Shown here: positions 1 through 8,640 of the stretch, in pieces | Layout: each line of letters opens with the position of its first letter | Position numbering within the stretch: position 1 is the stretch's first letter | Assembly: GCF_000381125.1 (NCBI RefSeq) | Contig: NZ_KB905930.1 | Span: 124,001 to 188,000, forward strand | DNA from: Caldimonas manganoxidans ATCC BAA-369 | GTDB lineage: Bacteria; Pseudomonadota; Gammaproteobacteria; Burkholderiales; Burkholderiaceae_C | Length of the DNA stretch: 64,000 bases | Reading direction: 5' to 3' | Program-made: the position numbers and the translations under genes | The notes under the pieces: generated by a model | Seen by the model: the letters and a program-made list of their open reading frames with translations, nothing else | Told to the model about the DNA's origin: nothing | Database searches by the model: none

Positions 1-1063
1 AACCGCGCCACCCATGCTCGCGCCAGCGCAACAGGGCCAGCGCCAACACGGCCGCGCTGCCATGCACGGCCAGCAGCGCGGCCATCGGGCTCAAACGACC
101 GATGGACACCCATGCCTGCGTGAGGTTGAGCAAGTTGTAATACACGACGAACGTCAACAACGCGAACATCAGATTCCAGCTCGTTCCTCGGCGAGGCGAG
201 GTGGCCGACAGGCCCACGCCCAGCAGGATCAGATTGAAGGCCGTCAGCGGCAAACCCAAGCGCCAGGTCAGCTCGCCGAGATGGCGCGGCTGCGGGTCCA
301 ACCACAGTGACAGGCTCGAGCGGGCTCGCGGCGCCAGCACCGGTTCTTGCGGACGGACTTTGTCGTCTACCAGGATGCGATAGGTTTCGAATTGCGCGAC
401 CCGACGCTTGCCGGTGCGCAGGTCGTGGTCGGTTTGCTGTCCGGCCTCCAGCACGAGATAGCGATCCTCGCCGTCGAGCTCGATGCGCCCCTGGCTGGCG
501 GTGGTCACGGTCTCGCGGCCTTCATCGCGCGTGAGGACGAACACGTTGCGTCCGACACGACCTTCGTCCGTGTTGCGTTCGATGAAAAACACCCGTCGAC
601 CATCGCTGGAGCTCTGGAACTGCCCTGGGGCGACCCGGGACAGATCCGAGCGACGTTCATAAAGTGCGCGCAGCTCCGAGATGCTCTGGTTGGCCCAGGG
701 CCATACCAGCAGCGCCAGCACGGCGATGACGGCCAGCACCGGGGCGGCCAGTCTCAACACCGGTCGGGTGAAGCGGCTCAGCGGCACCCCACTGGCGAAC
801 CACACGGCCATTTCACTGTCTCGGTACATGCGTGACAGCGTGCTCACCGTGGCGACGAACAGCGACAGCGCGAGGATCGAAGGCAGGTAGCCCAACACCG
901 TGTAGCCCAGCAGCAGCACCACGTGTTGCGGGGAGACGGCGCCACTGGCCGCTTGACCGAGGGTGCGGATCAACATCATCGTCAGCACGATGGTCAGCAG
1001 CACCACCAGGGTCGCGCCAAAACTGCGGCTCAGCTCTTTACGGACGGAGGAATCGAATAACAT
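1..1063 (-). CDS. lptF: LptF, LPS export permease (3' end cut by window edge)
   Basis: Inner-membrane permease of the LptB2FGC complex that extracts lipopolysaccharide from the inner membrane for transport to the outer membrane. The minus-strand frame reads from the ATG at 1063 without a stop to position 1 (354 codons). It begins MLFDSSVRKELSRSF, followed by a long hydrophobic helix, then a second helix region and the conserved stretch SRMYRDSEMAVWFASG typical of YjgP/YjgQ proteins. The last visible residues (LALALLRWREHGWRG) are the end of the final membrane segment, so only a few residues are missing. It is divergent from pepA with only 26 bases between start codons, the usual lptF/pepA arrangement in Proteobacteria. 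Confidence 0.93.
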   Translation of the reverse strand, partial: MLFDSSVRKELSRSFGATLVVLLTIVLTMMLIRTLGQAASGAVSPQHVVLLLGYTVLGYLPSILALSLFVATVSTLSRMYRDSEMAVWFASGVPLSRFTRPVLRLAAPVLAVIAVLALLVWPWANQSISELRALYERRSDLSRVAPGQFQSSSDGRRVFFIERNTDEGRVGRNVFVLTRDEGRETVTTASQGRIELDGEDRYLVLEAGQQTDHDLRTGKRRVAQFETYRILVDDKVRPQEPVLAPRARSSLSLWLDPQPRHLGELTWRLGLPLTAFNLILLGVGLSATSPRRGTSWNLMFALLTFVVYYNLLNLTQAWVSIGRLSPMAALLAVHGSAAVLALALLRWREHGWRG

Positions 1064-1089
1064 CGGCGCACCGAATGAATGGTCGCATT

Positions 1090-2550
1090 ATGGACTTTCG
1101 AGCGCTTCCCTCCTCACCGGCCCTGTGGGCTGAAACCCCTTGCGACGCCATGGTGGTCGTCTTGAACGCGGCCTTGTCGTCGCAGGACTTGCCCGCCCCA
1201 CTGGCCGGTCTGCTGGCCGATGCTTTGAAAACCCAAGATCTCGCCCTCAAGGCAGGCCGTAGCCTCTACCTGCACCGCCCAGCCGGACTGCGTGCGCCCC
1301 GTCTGGTGTTCACGGTGGCTGCCGATGGCTCGGCCAAGGCGTATCGCCACGCGCTGAGCGCAGCGATGCCAGCGCTCAAGCACAGCGCAGCGCGTCACCT
1401 GGCGGTGACCCTGCCGCCTCAGGCGAGCTGGTCGTGCGCACACGCACACGCCTTGGTCAGCGCGCTGGAGGAGGCCGTCTACGTCTATCGTCACACCAAA
1501 CCCAGCGCTCCCCCGGCGCCTGCGGTGTCCAAGGTGAGCCTGCTGGTGGGCAAGGACGGGCTCAAGGCCGTGCAGCACGATTTGGCGCAGGCCCGTGCCA
1601 TTGGCCTGGGGGTGGCCGTGGCGCGCGAATGGGCCAACCGACCCGGCAATCACTGCACGCCGACCCATCTGGCCGACGAGGCGCGTCGCTTGGGCCGGGC
1701 CCACGGACTGAAGGTCGAGGTGCTCGACCGCAAGGCGGTCGAAAAGCTGGGCATGGGGGCTTTCTTGGCCGTGGCCCAAGGCTCGGAGCAGCCCTTGCGG
1801 TTCATCGTGATGCGTTACGACGGGGGGCGTCGGGGCGAGCCCCCCCATGTGCTGGTGGGCAAGGGCATCACCTTCGATACCGGGGGCATCTCGATCAAGC
1901 CTGCCGCCGAGATGGACGAAATGAAGTTCGACATGAGTGGCGCAGCCAGCGTGCTGGGCACCATGCGCGCTCTGGCCGAGCTCAAGCCTCGAGTCAATGT
2001 CGTGGGGCTGATTCCGGCCTGCGAAAACATGCCCGACGGCCGCTCGGTCAAGCCCGGTGACGTGGTCACCAGCCTGTCGGGCCAGACGATCGAGATCCTC
2101 AACACCGATGCGGAAGGCCGCCTCATCCTGTGTGATGCGCTGACCTACGCGGAGCGCTTCAAGCCGGCCTCGGTGGTGGACATCGCCACCCTCACCGGTG
2201 CTTGCGTGATTGCCTTGGGGCACCACCACAGCGGCCTGTTCACGGCCGACGATGCATTGGCCGAGGCCTTGCAGACGGCCGGTCGAGAGGCTTTGGACAC
2301 CTGCTGGCGCATGCCGCTGGACGAGGAATACGACGAGGCCCTCAAGAGCAACTTCGCCGACATGGCCAATGTCGGCGGTCGGGCCGGCGGGGCGATCACG
2401 GCGGCCATGTTTCTGCGGCGCTTTGCCGGGAAGTACCGGTGGGCCCATTTGGACATTGCCGGCACGGCCTGGAAGAGCGGAGCGGCCAAAGGGGCCACGG
2501 GCCGCCCGGTGGCTTTGCTGACGCGATATCTGCTGAACCAGGCGCGCTGA
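1090..2550 (+). CDS. pepA: Leucyl aminopeptidase (M17 family)
   Basis: Cytosolic two-metal aminopeptidase that removes N-terminal residues from peptides. The protein is 486 aa, the usual length. The signature NTDAEGRL lies at residues 338-345 and supplies metal-binding Asp and Glu and the catalytic Arg. The upstream metal ligands lie in VGKGITFDTGG (Lys258, Asp263) and MKFDMSGAA. The ATG at 1090 (MDFRALP) matches the family start MDF; an in-frame ATG at 1075 would add five residues not seen in relatives. It is followed by holC 14 bases downstream, a common pairing, so the two are probably cotranscribed. Confidence 0.96.
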   Translation: MDFRALPSSPALWAETPCDAMVVVLNAALSSQDLPAPLAGLLADALKTQDLALKAGRSLYLHRPAGLRAPRLVFTVAADGSAKAYRHALSAAMPALKHSAARHLAVTLPPQASWSCAHAHALVSALEEAVYVYRHTKPSAPPAPAVSKVSLLVGKDGLKAVQHDLAQARAIGLGVAVAREWANRPGNHCTPTHLADEARRLGRAHGLKVEVLDRKAVEKLGMGAFLAVAQGSEQPLRFIVMRYDGGRRGEPPHVLVGKGITFDTGGISIKPAAEMDEMKFDMSGAASVLGTMRALAELKPRVNVVGLIPACENMPDGRSVKPGDVVTSLSGQTIEILNTDAEGRLILCDALTYAERFKPASVVDIATLTGACVIALGHHHSGLFTADDALAEALQTAGREALDTCWRMPLDEEYDEALKSNFADMANVGGRAGGAITAAMFLRRFAGKYRWAHLDIAGTAWKSGAAKGATGRPVALLTRYLLNQAR

Positions 2551-2564
2551 GCGCCGCGGGTGCC

Positions 2565-3017
2565 GTGACGGACATCGCCTTTCATTTCAACCTGTCCGAC
2601 AAGCTGGCTTATGCCTGTCGGCTGCTGCGCAAGGCCATCCGTTCCGGGGTCCGTGTCGCCGTGGCGGGGCGCGAGGCCGAGGTGGCCGAGCTCGACCGGG
2701 CCTTGTGGGTGTTCGACTCGGTCGAATTCCTCCCCCATGTTCGATGGCCCTTGCCCGAGGGGCCGGTGGGCCGACGGCTGGCCGCTCACACCCCCGTGTG
2801 GCTGGCGCCCAATCCCAGCGATGTGCCTCACCGTGAGGTGTTGGTGAACCTGGGCGGTGGGGTGCCGGCCGCCTACGATACCTTCGCGCGCTTGATCGAG
2901 CTGGTCGGCCTCGAGGAGGAAGACCGCCGGGATGCCCGACGGCGCTGGATGCACTACCGGTCGTGTGGGCACGCCGTCGAGTCCATCGACGCGGGCCAAC
3001 GCGCCAAGCAGCCCTGA
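2565..3017 (+). CDS. holC: DNA polymerase III chi subunit
   Basis: Chi is the clamp-loader accessory subunit that links the gamma complex to single-strand binding protein. The protein is 150 aa (E. coli 147). It starts at GTG 2565 and begins VTDIAFHFN, matching the family start. Conserved features are the CRLLRKA segment, WVFDSVEFLPH, and PVWLAPNPSDVPHREVLVNL. It sits directly after pepA with a 14-base gap, the order seen in many Proteobacteria. Confidence 0.9.
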   Translation: MTDIAFHFNLSDKLAYACRLLRKAIRSGVRVAVAGREAEVAELDRALWVFDSVEFLPHVRWPLPEGPVGRRLAAHTPVWLAPNPSDVPHREVLVNLGGGVPAAYDTFARLIELVGLEEEDRRDARRRWMHYRSCGHAVESIDAGQRAKQP

Positions 3018-3223
3018 TCGCCACGCCGGTTCATGCCCCGGCTCGACCGCGCACCATCATGACGCGCCAGGGGTCGTTTCGAAGCGTGACGCAGACGCAA
3101 CAGCAATCAGGGGCAATGCCAAGGCGATTTCAGCGCAAACTGTTATACATTGCTTTTTTTCAACCTCAGGCGCGCTGAGGTCGCGCCCGACTCAAGTTCA
3201 CAGCTCATTTTTCAAGGACATCT
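3018..3223 (+). promoter_or_regulatory. Non-coding promoter region of the binding-protein gene
   Basis: A 206-base gap before the orphan binding-protein gene. It holds a -10-like TATACAT at 3144-3150 followed by a T-run at 3154-3160. I see no convincing -35 hexamer at 16-18 bases upstream, so the promoter call is weak. The ribosome site AAGGA lies just before the ATG at 3224. No small gene is evident. Confidence 0.35.
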
Positions 3224-4405
3224 ATGAAGAAGCTGACTCTCTTGGCAACAGCGGTTGCCTTGGCTGGCCTGGCCGCATGTGGGAAGAAGGAGGAGGCGCC
3301 TGCAGCGGCTGCGCCCGCGGCGGCTCCCGTCAGTGAGGAGGTGGTTCGCTTGGGCCATGTGGGCCCGACCAGCGGTGCGATCGCGCACTTGGGCAAGGAC
3401 AACGAGTTGGGCGCGCGTCTGGCGATCGACGAACTCAACGCCCAAGGGCTAGTCATCGGCGGCAAGAAGATCAAGTTCGAGCTGCTGGCCGAAGACGATG
3501 CCGCCGACCCCAAGCAGGGCACGGCAGCCGCCCAGAAGCTCGTCGACTCGGGCGTCAAGGGCGTGATCGGCCACCTCAACTCCGGCACCACCATTCCCGC
3601 CTCGAAGATCTACAGCGACGCGGGCATTCCCCAAATCTCGCCCTCGGCCACCAACCCCCGTTACACCCGCCAGGGCTTCAAGACCACCTTCCGTGTCGTG
3701 GCTGACGACGTTCACCTGGGTGGTACGCTGGGCCGTTATGCCGTCAATACCCTGAAAGGCAAGTCCATCGCGGTGATCGATGACCGTACCGCGTACGGCC
3801 AGGGCGTGGCCGACGAGTTCGAGAAGGGGGTCAAGGAAGCCGGCGGCAACGTCGTGGCGCGCGAGTTCACCCATGACAAGGCCACGGACTTCACCGCCAT
3901 CTTGACCACCATCAAGGGCAAGAACCCCGACATCGTCTTCTACGGTGGCATGGACGCCGTGGCCGGCCCGATGCTGCGCCAGATGAAGTCGCTGGGCATC
4001 AACGCCAAGTTCATGGGCGGTGACGGCATCTGCACGGGCGAACTGCCCAAGCTGGCTGCCGGCAGCATGGCCGATGAGCAGGTCTACTGCGCCGAGGCCG
4101 GTGGTGTCGAAGGCGAGCAGAAGGCCGGTCTCGATGCGTTCAAGGAGAAATTCAAGCAGAAGTTTGGTGTGGACGTGCAGATCTACGCTCCGTACGTGTA
4201 CGACGCCACCATGGTCATGGTCGAGGCCATGAAGAAGGCCGACTCGACCGATCCGGCCAAGTACCTGCCTGAGTTGGCCAAGATCGAGTACAAGGGCGTG
4301 ACCGGCACCATCACCTTCGACGAAAAGGGCGACATCAAGAACGGTGCTCTGACTCTGTACACCTACAAGGGCGGTCAGCGCGAGCAGTTGGCCGTGATTC
4401 GCTGA
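3224..4405 (+). CDS. Branched-chain amino-acid ABC transporter binding protein (LivJ/LivK-like lipoprotein)
   Basis: Type I periplasmic-binding protein of the HAAT family, 393 aa, expected to capture Leu/Ile/Val or a related ligand. The N-terminus MKKLTLLATAVALAGLAAC has a lipobox (LAAC) with the modified Cys at residue 19. An Ala/Pro linker follows, then the mature domain starting near VRLGHVGPTSG. This predicts membrane anchoring, whereas E. coli LivJ is soluble. No permease or ATPase genes adjoin it: holC is upstream and a terminator and tRNA-Ser follow. It is an orphan binding protein, and the ligand is inferred from the family only. Confidence 0.88.
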   Translation: MKKLTLLATAVALAGLAACGKKEEAPAAAAPAAAPVSEEVVRLGHVGPTSGAIAHLGKDNELGARLAIDELNAQGLVIGGKKIKFELLAEDDAADPKQGTAAAQKLVDSGVKGVIGHLNSGTTIPASKIYSDAGIPQISPSATNPRYTRQGFKTTFRVVADDVHLGGTLGRYAVNTLKGKSIAVIDDRTAYGQGVADEFEKGVKEAGGNVVAREFTHDKATDFTAILTTIKGKNPDIVFYGGMDAVAGPMLRQMKSLGINAKFMGGDGICTGELPKLAAGSMADEQVYCAEAGGVEGEQKAGLDAFKEKFKQKFGVDVQIYAPYVYDATMVMVEAMKKADSTDPAKYLPELAKIEYKGVTGTITFDEKGDIKNGALTLYTYKGGQREQLAVIR

Positions 4406-4431
4406 TCTCTGAGCCGCCGATCCTCTAAACG

Positions 4432-4465
4432 GGGGGCGTCCAGCAGGACGCCCCCTTCTTTTTTC
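4432..4465 (+). terminator. Intrinsic terminator after the LivJ-like gene
   Basis: A perfect 10-bp stem GGGGGCGTCC / GGACGCCCCC (4432-4441 and 4446-4455) with loop AGCA is followed by TTCTTTTTTC. It lies 27 bases after the stop of the binding-protein gene. Confidence 0.93.
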
Positions 4466-4589
4466 TTGCCCCCTCCATTCATTGTTCTTGTCCTTCCCTC
4501 GCCGTTTTGCTTGGGCTGGGGCGCCTGGCGGCAAGGCCGACTTCTGCCGCCATGGGAGCAGCAGTGCTGCGATCGACGGGCCCATGAAA

Positions 4590-4626
4590 CGCAAAACCCC
4601 GCAGAGCAAAGGCTACATGCGGGGTT
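4590..4626 (-). terminator. Intrinsic terminator of tRNA-Ser
   Basis: On the minus strand AACCCCGCA (4626-4618) pairs with TGCGGGGTT (4603-4595) and is followed by a T-rich stretch. It starts one base after the CCA end of tRNA-Ser, which it should terminate. Confidence 0.75.
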
Positions 4627-4627
4627 C

Positions 4628-4718
<91 letters not shown>

Positions 4719-4809
4719 GGGCTGTTCGTGGCGGCCCAACGGCCGAAGCCCAACATTGTAGCAAGTTTGATCCGACTTGCGTTGGCCTGCCGGGCTGGCT
4801 GCGGCCGGG

Positions 4810-5730
4810 TCAGCGGTTGGCGTTGGCCGTGCTCTTCATGAGCGTCATGGCCGTGCCGATCAAGGCCGAGACTTCGCTCATGTTGCCAGGCACGATCATC
4901 GTGTTGTTCTTCTGGGCCAGCTGGGCGTAGGCCTCCACGGCCTTCTCTGCGACCTTCAGGTTGACGGCCTCGGCGCCGCCGGGTTGTTGGATGGCCGCAG
5001 CGATCTTGCGGATCGCCTCGGCCGTGGCTTCGGCCACGGCGACGATGGCCGCTGCCTGCCCTTGGGCGATGTTGATTTCGGCTTGCCGCTGGCCTTCGGA
5101 CTTGTGAATGAAGGCCTGACGCTCGCCTTCGGCGATGTTGATCTGTTCCTGCTTGCGCCCCTCGGAGGCAGCGATCAGGGCACGTTTCTCGCGCTCGGCC
5201 GTGATCTGAGCCTGCATGGCGCGCAGGATCTCGTTGGGCGGCGTCAGGTCCTTGATCTCATAGCGCAGCACCTTCACGCCCCAGTTCAGTGCAGCCTCGT
5301 CCAAGGCATTGACCACGGCGACGTTGATCGCCTCGCGTTCTTCGAACGTCTTGTCCAGTTCCATCTTGCCGATCACCGAACGCAGCGTGGTCTGGGCCAG
5401 CTGAGTGATGGCGATGATGTAGTTCGACGAGCCGTAGCTGGCGCGCATCGGGTCGGTGACCTGGAAGTACAGGATGCCGTCGACGGCCAGCTGGGTGTTG
5501 TCCTTGGTGATGCACACCTGGCTTGGCACATCCAGCGGGATTTCTTTGAGCGAATGCTTGTAGGCCACGCGGTCGATGAAGGGGACGAGGATGTTCAGGC
5601 CTGGGCTGAGCACGGCATGAAAGCGCCCCAGACGCTCGACCACCCAGGCGTGCTGCTGGGGCACGACTTTGATCGATTGGGCGATGAAGATCACCGCGAT
5701 GAACAGCAAGACGATGGCGACGATTTCCAT
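4810..5730 (-). CDS. qmcA: SPFH/stomatin-like membrane protease adaptor (QmcA/YbbK)
   Basis: A 306-aa stomatin/prohibitin family protein. It has one N-terminal membrane segment (residues about 3-20, VAIVLLFIAVIFIAQS). The SPFH domain follows, with typical VVPQQHAWVVERLGRF and SPGLNILVPFIDRV. A long Glu/Ala-rich coiled coil occupies about 190-265. Members scaffold membrane microdomains and modulate FtsH-type proteolysis. The ATG at 5730 is preceded by GGAGG. It lies 25 bases after nfeD, the classic two-gene pair. Confidence 0.93.
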   Translation of the reverse strand: MEIVAIVLLFIAVIFIAQSIKVVPQQHAWVVERLGRFHAVLSPGLNILVPFIDRVAYKHSLKEIPLDVPSQVCITKDNTQLAVDGILYFQVTDPMRASYGSSNYIIAITQLAQTTLRSVIGKMELDKTFEEREAINVAVVNALDEAALNWGVKVLRYEIKDLTPPNEILRAMQAQITAEREKRALIAASEGRKQEQINIAEGERQAFIHKSEGQRQAEINIAQGQAAAIVAVAEATAEAIRKIAAAIQQPGGAEAVNLKVAEKAVEAYAQLAQKNNTMIVPGNMSEVSALIGTAMTLMKSTANANR

Positions 5731-5755
5731 GGTTCCTCCAGAGCTGTCGTTGGAT

Positions 5756-6184
5756 TCAGCGGTCGACGAGCAAGTGATGGCCCTCGACGGCGCGGATGGT
5801 GTAGATGCCAGGTTCGGGCGTGCCAGTGCCGGCGTAGCGAGCCGTCCAGAGGGTGCCGCGGTAATGCACTCGGGCCGTCTGATCCGGCCGCCATTGCTCA
5901 ATGCTGACGCGCTCGCCGATGTCCAGCAGGTGATGCTCAGACTCGGCTTGGGCGTTGCGCCGTGGATGGCGGCCGCGCAGCCCGCGCCACAGGGCCACGG
6001 CGCCACCGCCGACGACGGCTGCGGCCACGAGCTGGCCGCTCCCGCCCAGGCCGGCGTGAGCGGCCACGGCCCCAGCGGCCAACCCCAGGGCCATCATCAG
6101 CAGATAAAACGTTCCGGTCAGCAGTTCGAAGACGACGGCCAGTCCGGCCAGCAACCACCACCAGGTGGCGTCTTGAAATCCCAT
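5756..6184 (-). CDS. NfeD-like membrane protein
   Basis: A 142-aa short NfeD-family protein. Residues about 8-75 form hydrophobic segments (WWWLLAGLAVVFELLTG and following). The C-terminal part (about 85-142) is the OB-fold NfeDC domain, including GERVSIEQW and the end YTIRAVEGHHLLVDR. It is upstream of and presumably cotranscribed with the SPFH protein, its usual partner. The two are thought to form a membrane complex; no enzymatic activity is expected in this short form. Confidence 0.87.
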   Translation of the reverse strand: MGFQDATWWWLLAGLAVVFELLTGTFYLLMMALGLAAGAVAAHAGLGGSGQLVAAAVVGGGAVALWRGLRGRHPRRNAQAESEHHLLDIGERVSIEQWRPDQTARVHYRGTLWTARYAGTGTPEPGIYTIRAVEGHHLLVDR

Positions 6185-6368
6185 GGCAGATGTCCTTTGG
6201 CTTGGATGACACGCGCTGGCAGTGTACGAGCTCGACTGCCGATGGTGGCCTCCCCGTCGTGGGGGTGTGGCAATGACAGGACAGCATGCCAGCCCCCTGG
6301 TCCAGGGTCAGGCGAAGGCCCTACACTTCGCGCTTTCCGTTTCCGATTTGCGCCCTGGGGGGGCTGCC
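6185..6368. promoter_or_regulatory. Divergent region nfeD / decarboxylase
   Basis: A 184-base gap serving leftward nfeD-qmcA and the rightward decarboxylase. On the plus strand TACACT at 6322-6327 is a possible -10, without a clear -35. A G-run at 6356-6363 acts as ribosome site for the ATG at 6369. No operator or small gene is obvious. Confidence 0.3.
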
Positions 6369-8630
6369 ATGCTGCGCTTTCACTTTCCCATCGTGATCAT
6401 CGACGAGGATTTCCGCTCGGAGAACGCCTCGGGTCTGGGCATTCGGGCCTTGGCCGATGCGATCGTCAAGGAAGGCTTCGAGGTGCTGGGCGTCACCAGT
6501 TACGGTGACTTGTCTCAGTTTGCGCAGCAGCAAAGCCGCGCCAGTGCCTTCATCTTGTCGATCGATGACGAGGAGTTTGGCTCCGGGTCGAGCGAGGAAG
6601 TGGACGCGGCCCTGAAGAACCTGCGCGCCTTCGTCAGCGAGATCCGCTTCAAGAACGCCGAGATTCCCATCTACCTGTACGGCGAGACGCGCACCTCGCA
6701 GCACATTCCCAACGATGTGCTCAAGGAATTGCATGGTTTCATCCACATGTTCGAGGACACCCCGGAGTTCGTGGCGCGCCACATCATCCGCGAGGCCAAG
6801 AGTTACCTCGATTCGCTGGCGCCGCCGTTTTTCCGTGCTCTGGTGGGCTATGCCCAGGACGGCTCTTATTCATGGCATTGCCCGGGGCATTCTGGCGGGG
6901 TGGCCTTCTTGAAGAGCCCGATCGGACAGATGTTCCATCAGTTCTTCGGCGAGAACATGCTGCGCGCCGATGTATGCAACGCCGTGGAGGAGCTGGGGCA
7001 GCTGCTCGATCACACGGGGCCGGTGGCTGCTTCCGAGCGCAATGCGGCGCGCATCTTCAATGCCGACCATTGCTTCTTCGTGACCAATGGCACCTCCACC
7101 TCCAACAAGATGGTGTGGCACCACACGGTGGCGCCAGGCGATGTGGTGGTGGTGGACCGCAACTGCCACAAGTCCATCCTGCATGCCATCACGATGACTG
7201 GGGCTGTGCCGGTGTTCCTGACGCCCACGCGCAACCATTACGGCATCATCGGGCCCATTCCGCAAAGCGAGTTCACGCCCGAGGCCATCCAGAAAAAGAT
7301 CGCCGCCAACCCGTTGCTCAAGGGGGTCGATCCAAAGAAGGTCAAGCCGCGCGTGTTGACGATCACGCAAAGCACCTATGACGGCGTGCTCTACAACACC
7401 GAGATCATCAAATCGATGCTCGATGGCTACATCGATACGCTGCACTTCGACGAAGCGTGGCTGCCGCATGCGGCCTTCCACGACTTCTATTCGGGCATGC
7501 ACGCCATGGGCAAGCATCGGGCCCGCACGAAGGAATCTCTGGTGTTTGCCACCCAGTCCACGCACAAATTGTTGGCCGGTCTGTCGCAGGCCTCACAGAT
7601 CCTCGTGCAGGATTCGCAGACCCGCAAACTCGACCGCGCGCTGTTCAACGAAGCCTATCTGATGCACAGCTCGACCTCGCCGCAGTACGCGATCATTGCC
7701 TCGTGCGACGTGGCCGCGGCGATGATGGAACCTCCTGGCGGCACGGCCCTGGTGGCCGAGAGCATCCTGGAGGCGCTGGACTTCCGTCGGGCCATGCGCA
7801 AGGTGGAGAAAGAGTTCGGCTCGGACTGGTGGTTCAAGGTGTGGGGGCCGGAGAAGCTGGCCGAGTCTGGCATTGGCCGGCGCGAGGACTGGATGATCAA
7901 GGGCTCGGCCAAGTGGCACGGTTTCGGCAAGTTGGCCGAAGGCTTCAACATGCTCGATCCGATCAAGGCCACCATCGTCACGCCGGGCTTGGATCTGAAC
8001 GGCAAGTTCGCCAGGACCGGCATCCCGGCTTCGATCGTGACCAAGTATTTGGCCGAACATGGTGTGGTGGTCGAAAAGACGGGGCTGTACTCCTTCTTCA
8101 TCATGTTCACGATCGGCATCACCAAGGGCCGCTGGAACACGCTGTTGACCGCCTTGCAGCAGTTCAAGGACGATTACGACAAAAACCAACCCATGTGGCG
8201 CATCCTGCCGGAGTTCTGCGCCCAACATCCTCGCTATGAGCGCATGGGACTGCGCGATCTCTGTCAAGGCATCCACGAGATGTATGCCAAGCGTGACATC
8301 GCGCGCCTGACCACCGAGATGTATTTGTCCGATCTGCAACCGGCGATGAAGCCCAGTGATGCCTATGCGCGCATCGCCCACCGCGAAACCGAGCGTGTGG
8401 AGATCGACAAGCTCGAAGGCCGTATCACGACATCTTTGCTCACGCCGTATCCGCCGGGCATTCCTCTGCTCATTCCGGGGGAGCGTTTCAACCGCAAGAT
8501 TTGTGATTACTTGCGATTCACGCGTGAGTTCAATGCGGCCTTCCCGGGCTTCGACACCGACGTGCACGGGTTGGTCGAGGAGGAAGACGGCAACGGCGTT
8601 CGGCGCTATTACGTCGATTGTGTGCGCTGA
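6369..8630 (+). CDS. Arginine/lysine/ornithine decarboxylase, group III PLP
   Basis: A 753-aa fold-type I PLP decarboxylase that makes a polyamine (agmatine, cadaverine or putrescine) and CO2 from a basic amino acid. The N-terminal wing (about 1-130) is response-regulator-like. The core holds the PLP-binding Lys400 in ATQSTHKLLAGLSQA and the upstream HFDEAW. A C-terminal domain follows from about 600. The length fits the family. Sequence does not settle which of the three substrates is used. The ATG at 6369 follows a G-run ribosome site. The stop is 10 bases from the convergent glk-hexR stop. Confidence 0.9.
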   Translation: MLRFHFPIVIIDEDFRSENASGLGIRALADAIVKEGFEVLGVTSYGDLSQFAQQQSRASAFILSIDDEEFGSGSSEEVDAALKNLRAFVSEIRFKNAEIPIYLYGETRTSQHIPNDVLKELHGFIHMFEDTPEFVARHIIREAKSYLDSLAPPFFRALVGYAQDGSYSWHCPGHSGGVAFLKSPIGQMFHQFFGENMLRADVCNAVEELGQLLDHTGPVAASERNAARIFNADHCFFVTNGTSTSNKMVWHHTVAPGDVVVVDRNCHKSILHAITMTGAVPVFLTPTRNHYGIIGPIPQSEFTPEAIQKKIAANPLLKGVDPKKVKPRVLTITQSTYDGVLYNTEIIKSMLDGYIDTLHFDEAWLPHAAFHDFYSGMHAMGKHRARTKESLVFATQSTHKLLAGLSQASQILVQDSQTRKLDRALFNEAYLMHSSTSPQYAIIASCDVAAAMMEPPGGTALVAESILEALDFRRAMRKVEKEFGSDWWFKVWGPEKLAESGIGRREDWMIKGSAKWHGFGKLAEGFNMLDPIKATIVTPGLDLNGKFARTGIPASIVTKYLAEHGVVVEKTGLYSFFIMFTIGITKGRWNTLLTALQQFKDDYDKNQPMWRILPEFCAQHPRYERMGLRDLCQGIHEMYAKRDIARLTTEMYLSDLQPAMKPSDAYARIAHRETERVEIDKLEGRITTSLLTPYPPGIPLLIPGERFNRKICDYLRFTREFNAAFPGFDTDVHGLVEEEDGNGVRRYYVDCVR

Positions 8631-8640
8631 ACCCTCAGCG

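Noticed and set aside
1114-2448. Long open frame antisense to pepA
   Set aside because: It is a GC-bias shadow of pepA with His/Gln/Gly-rich composition and no recognisable motif, while pepA has all active-site motifs.
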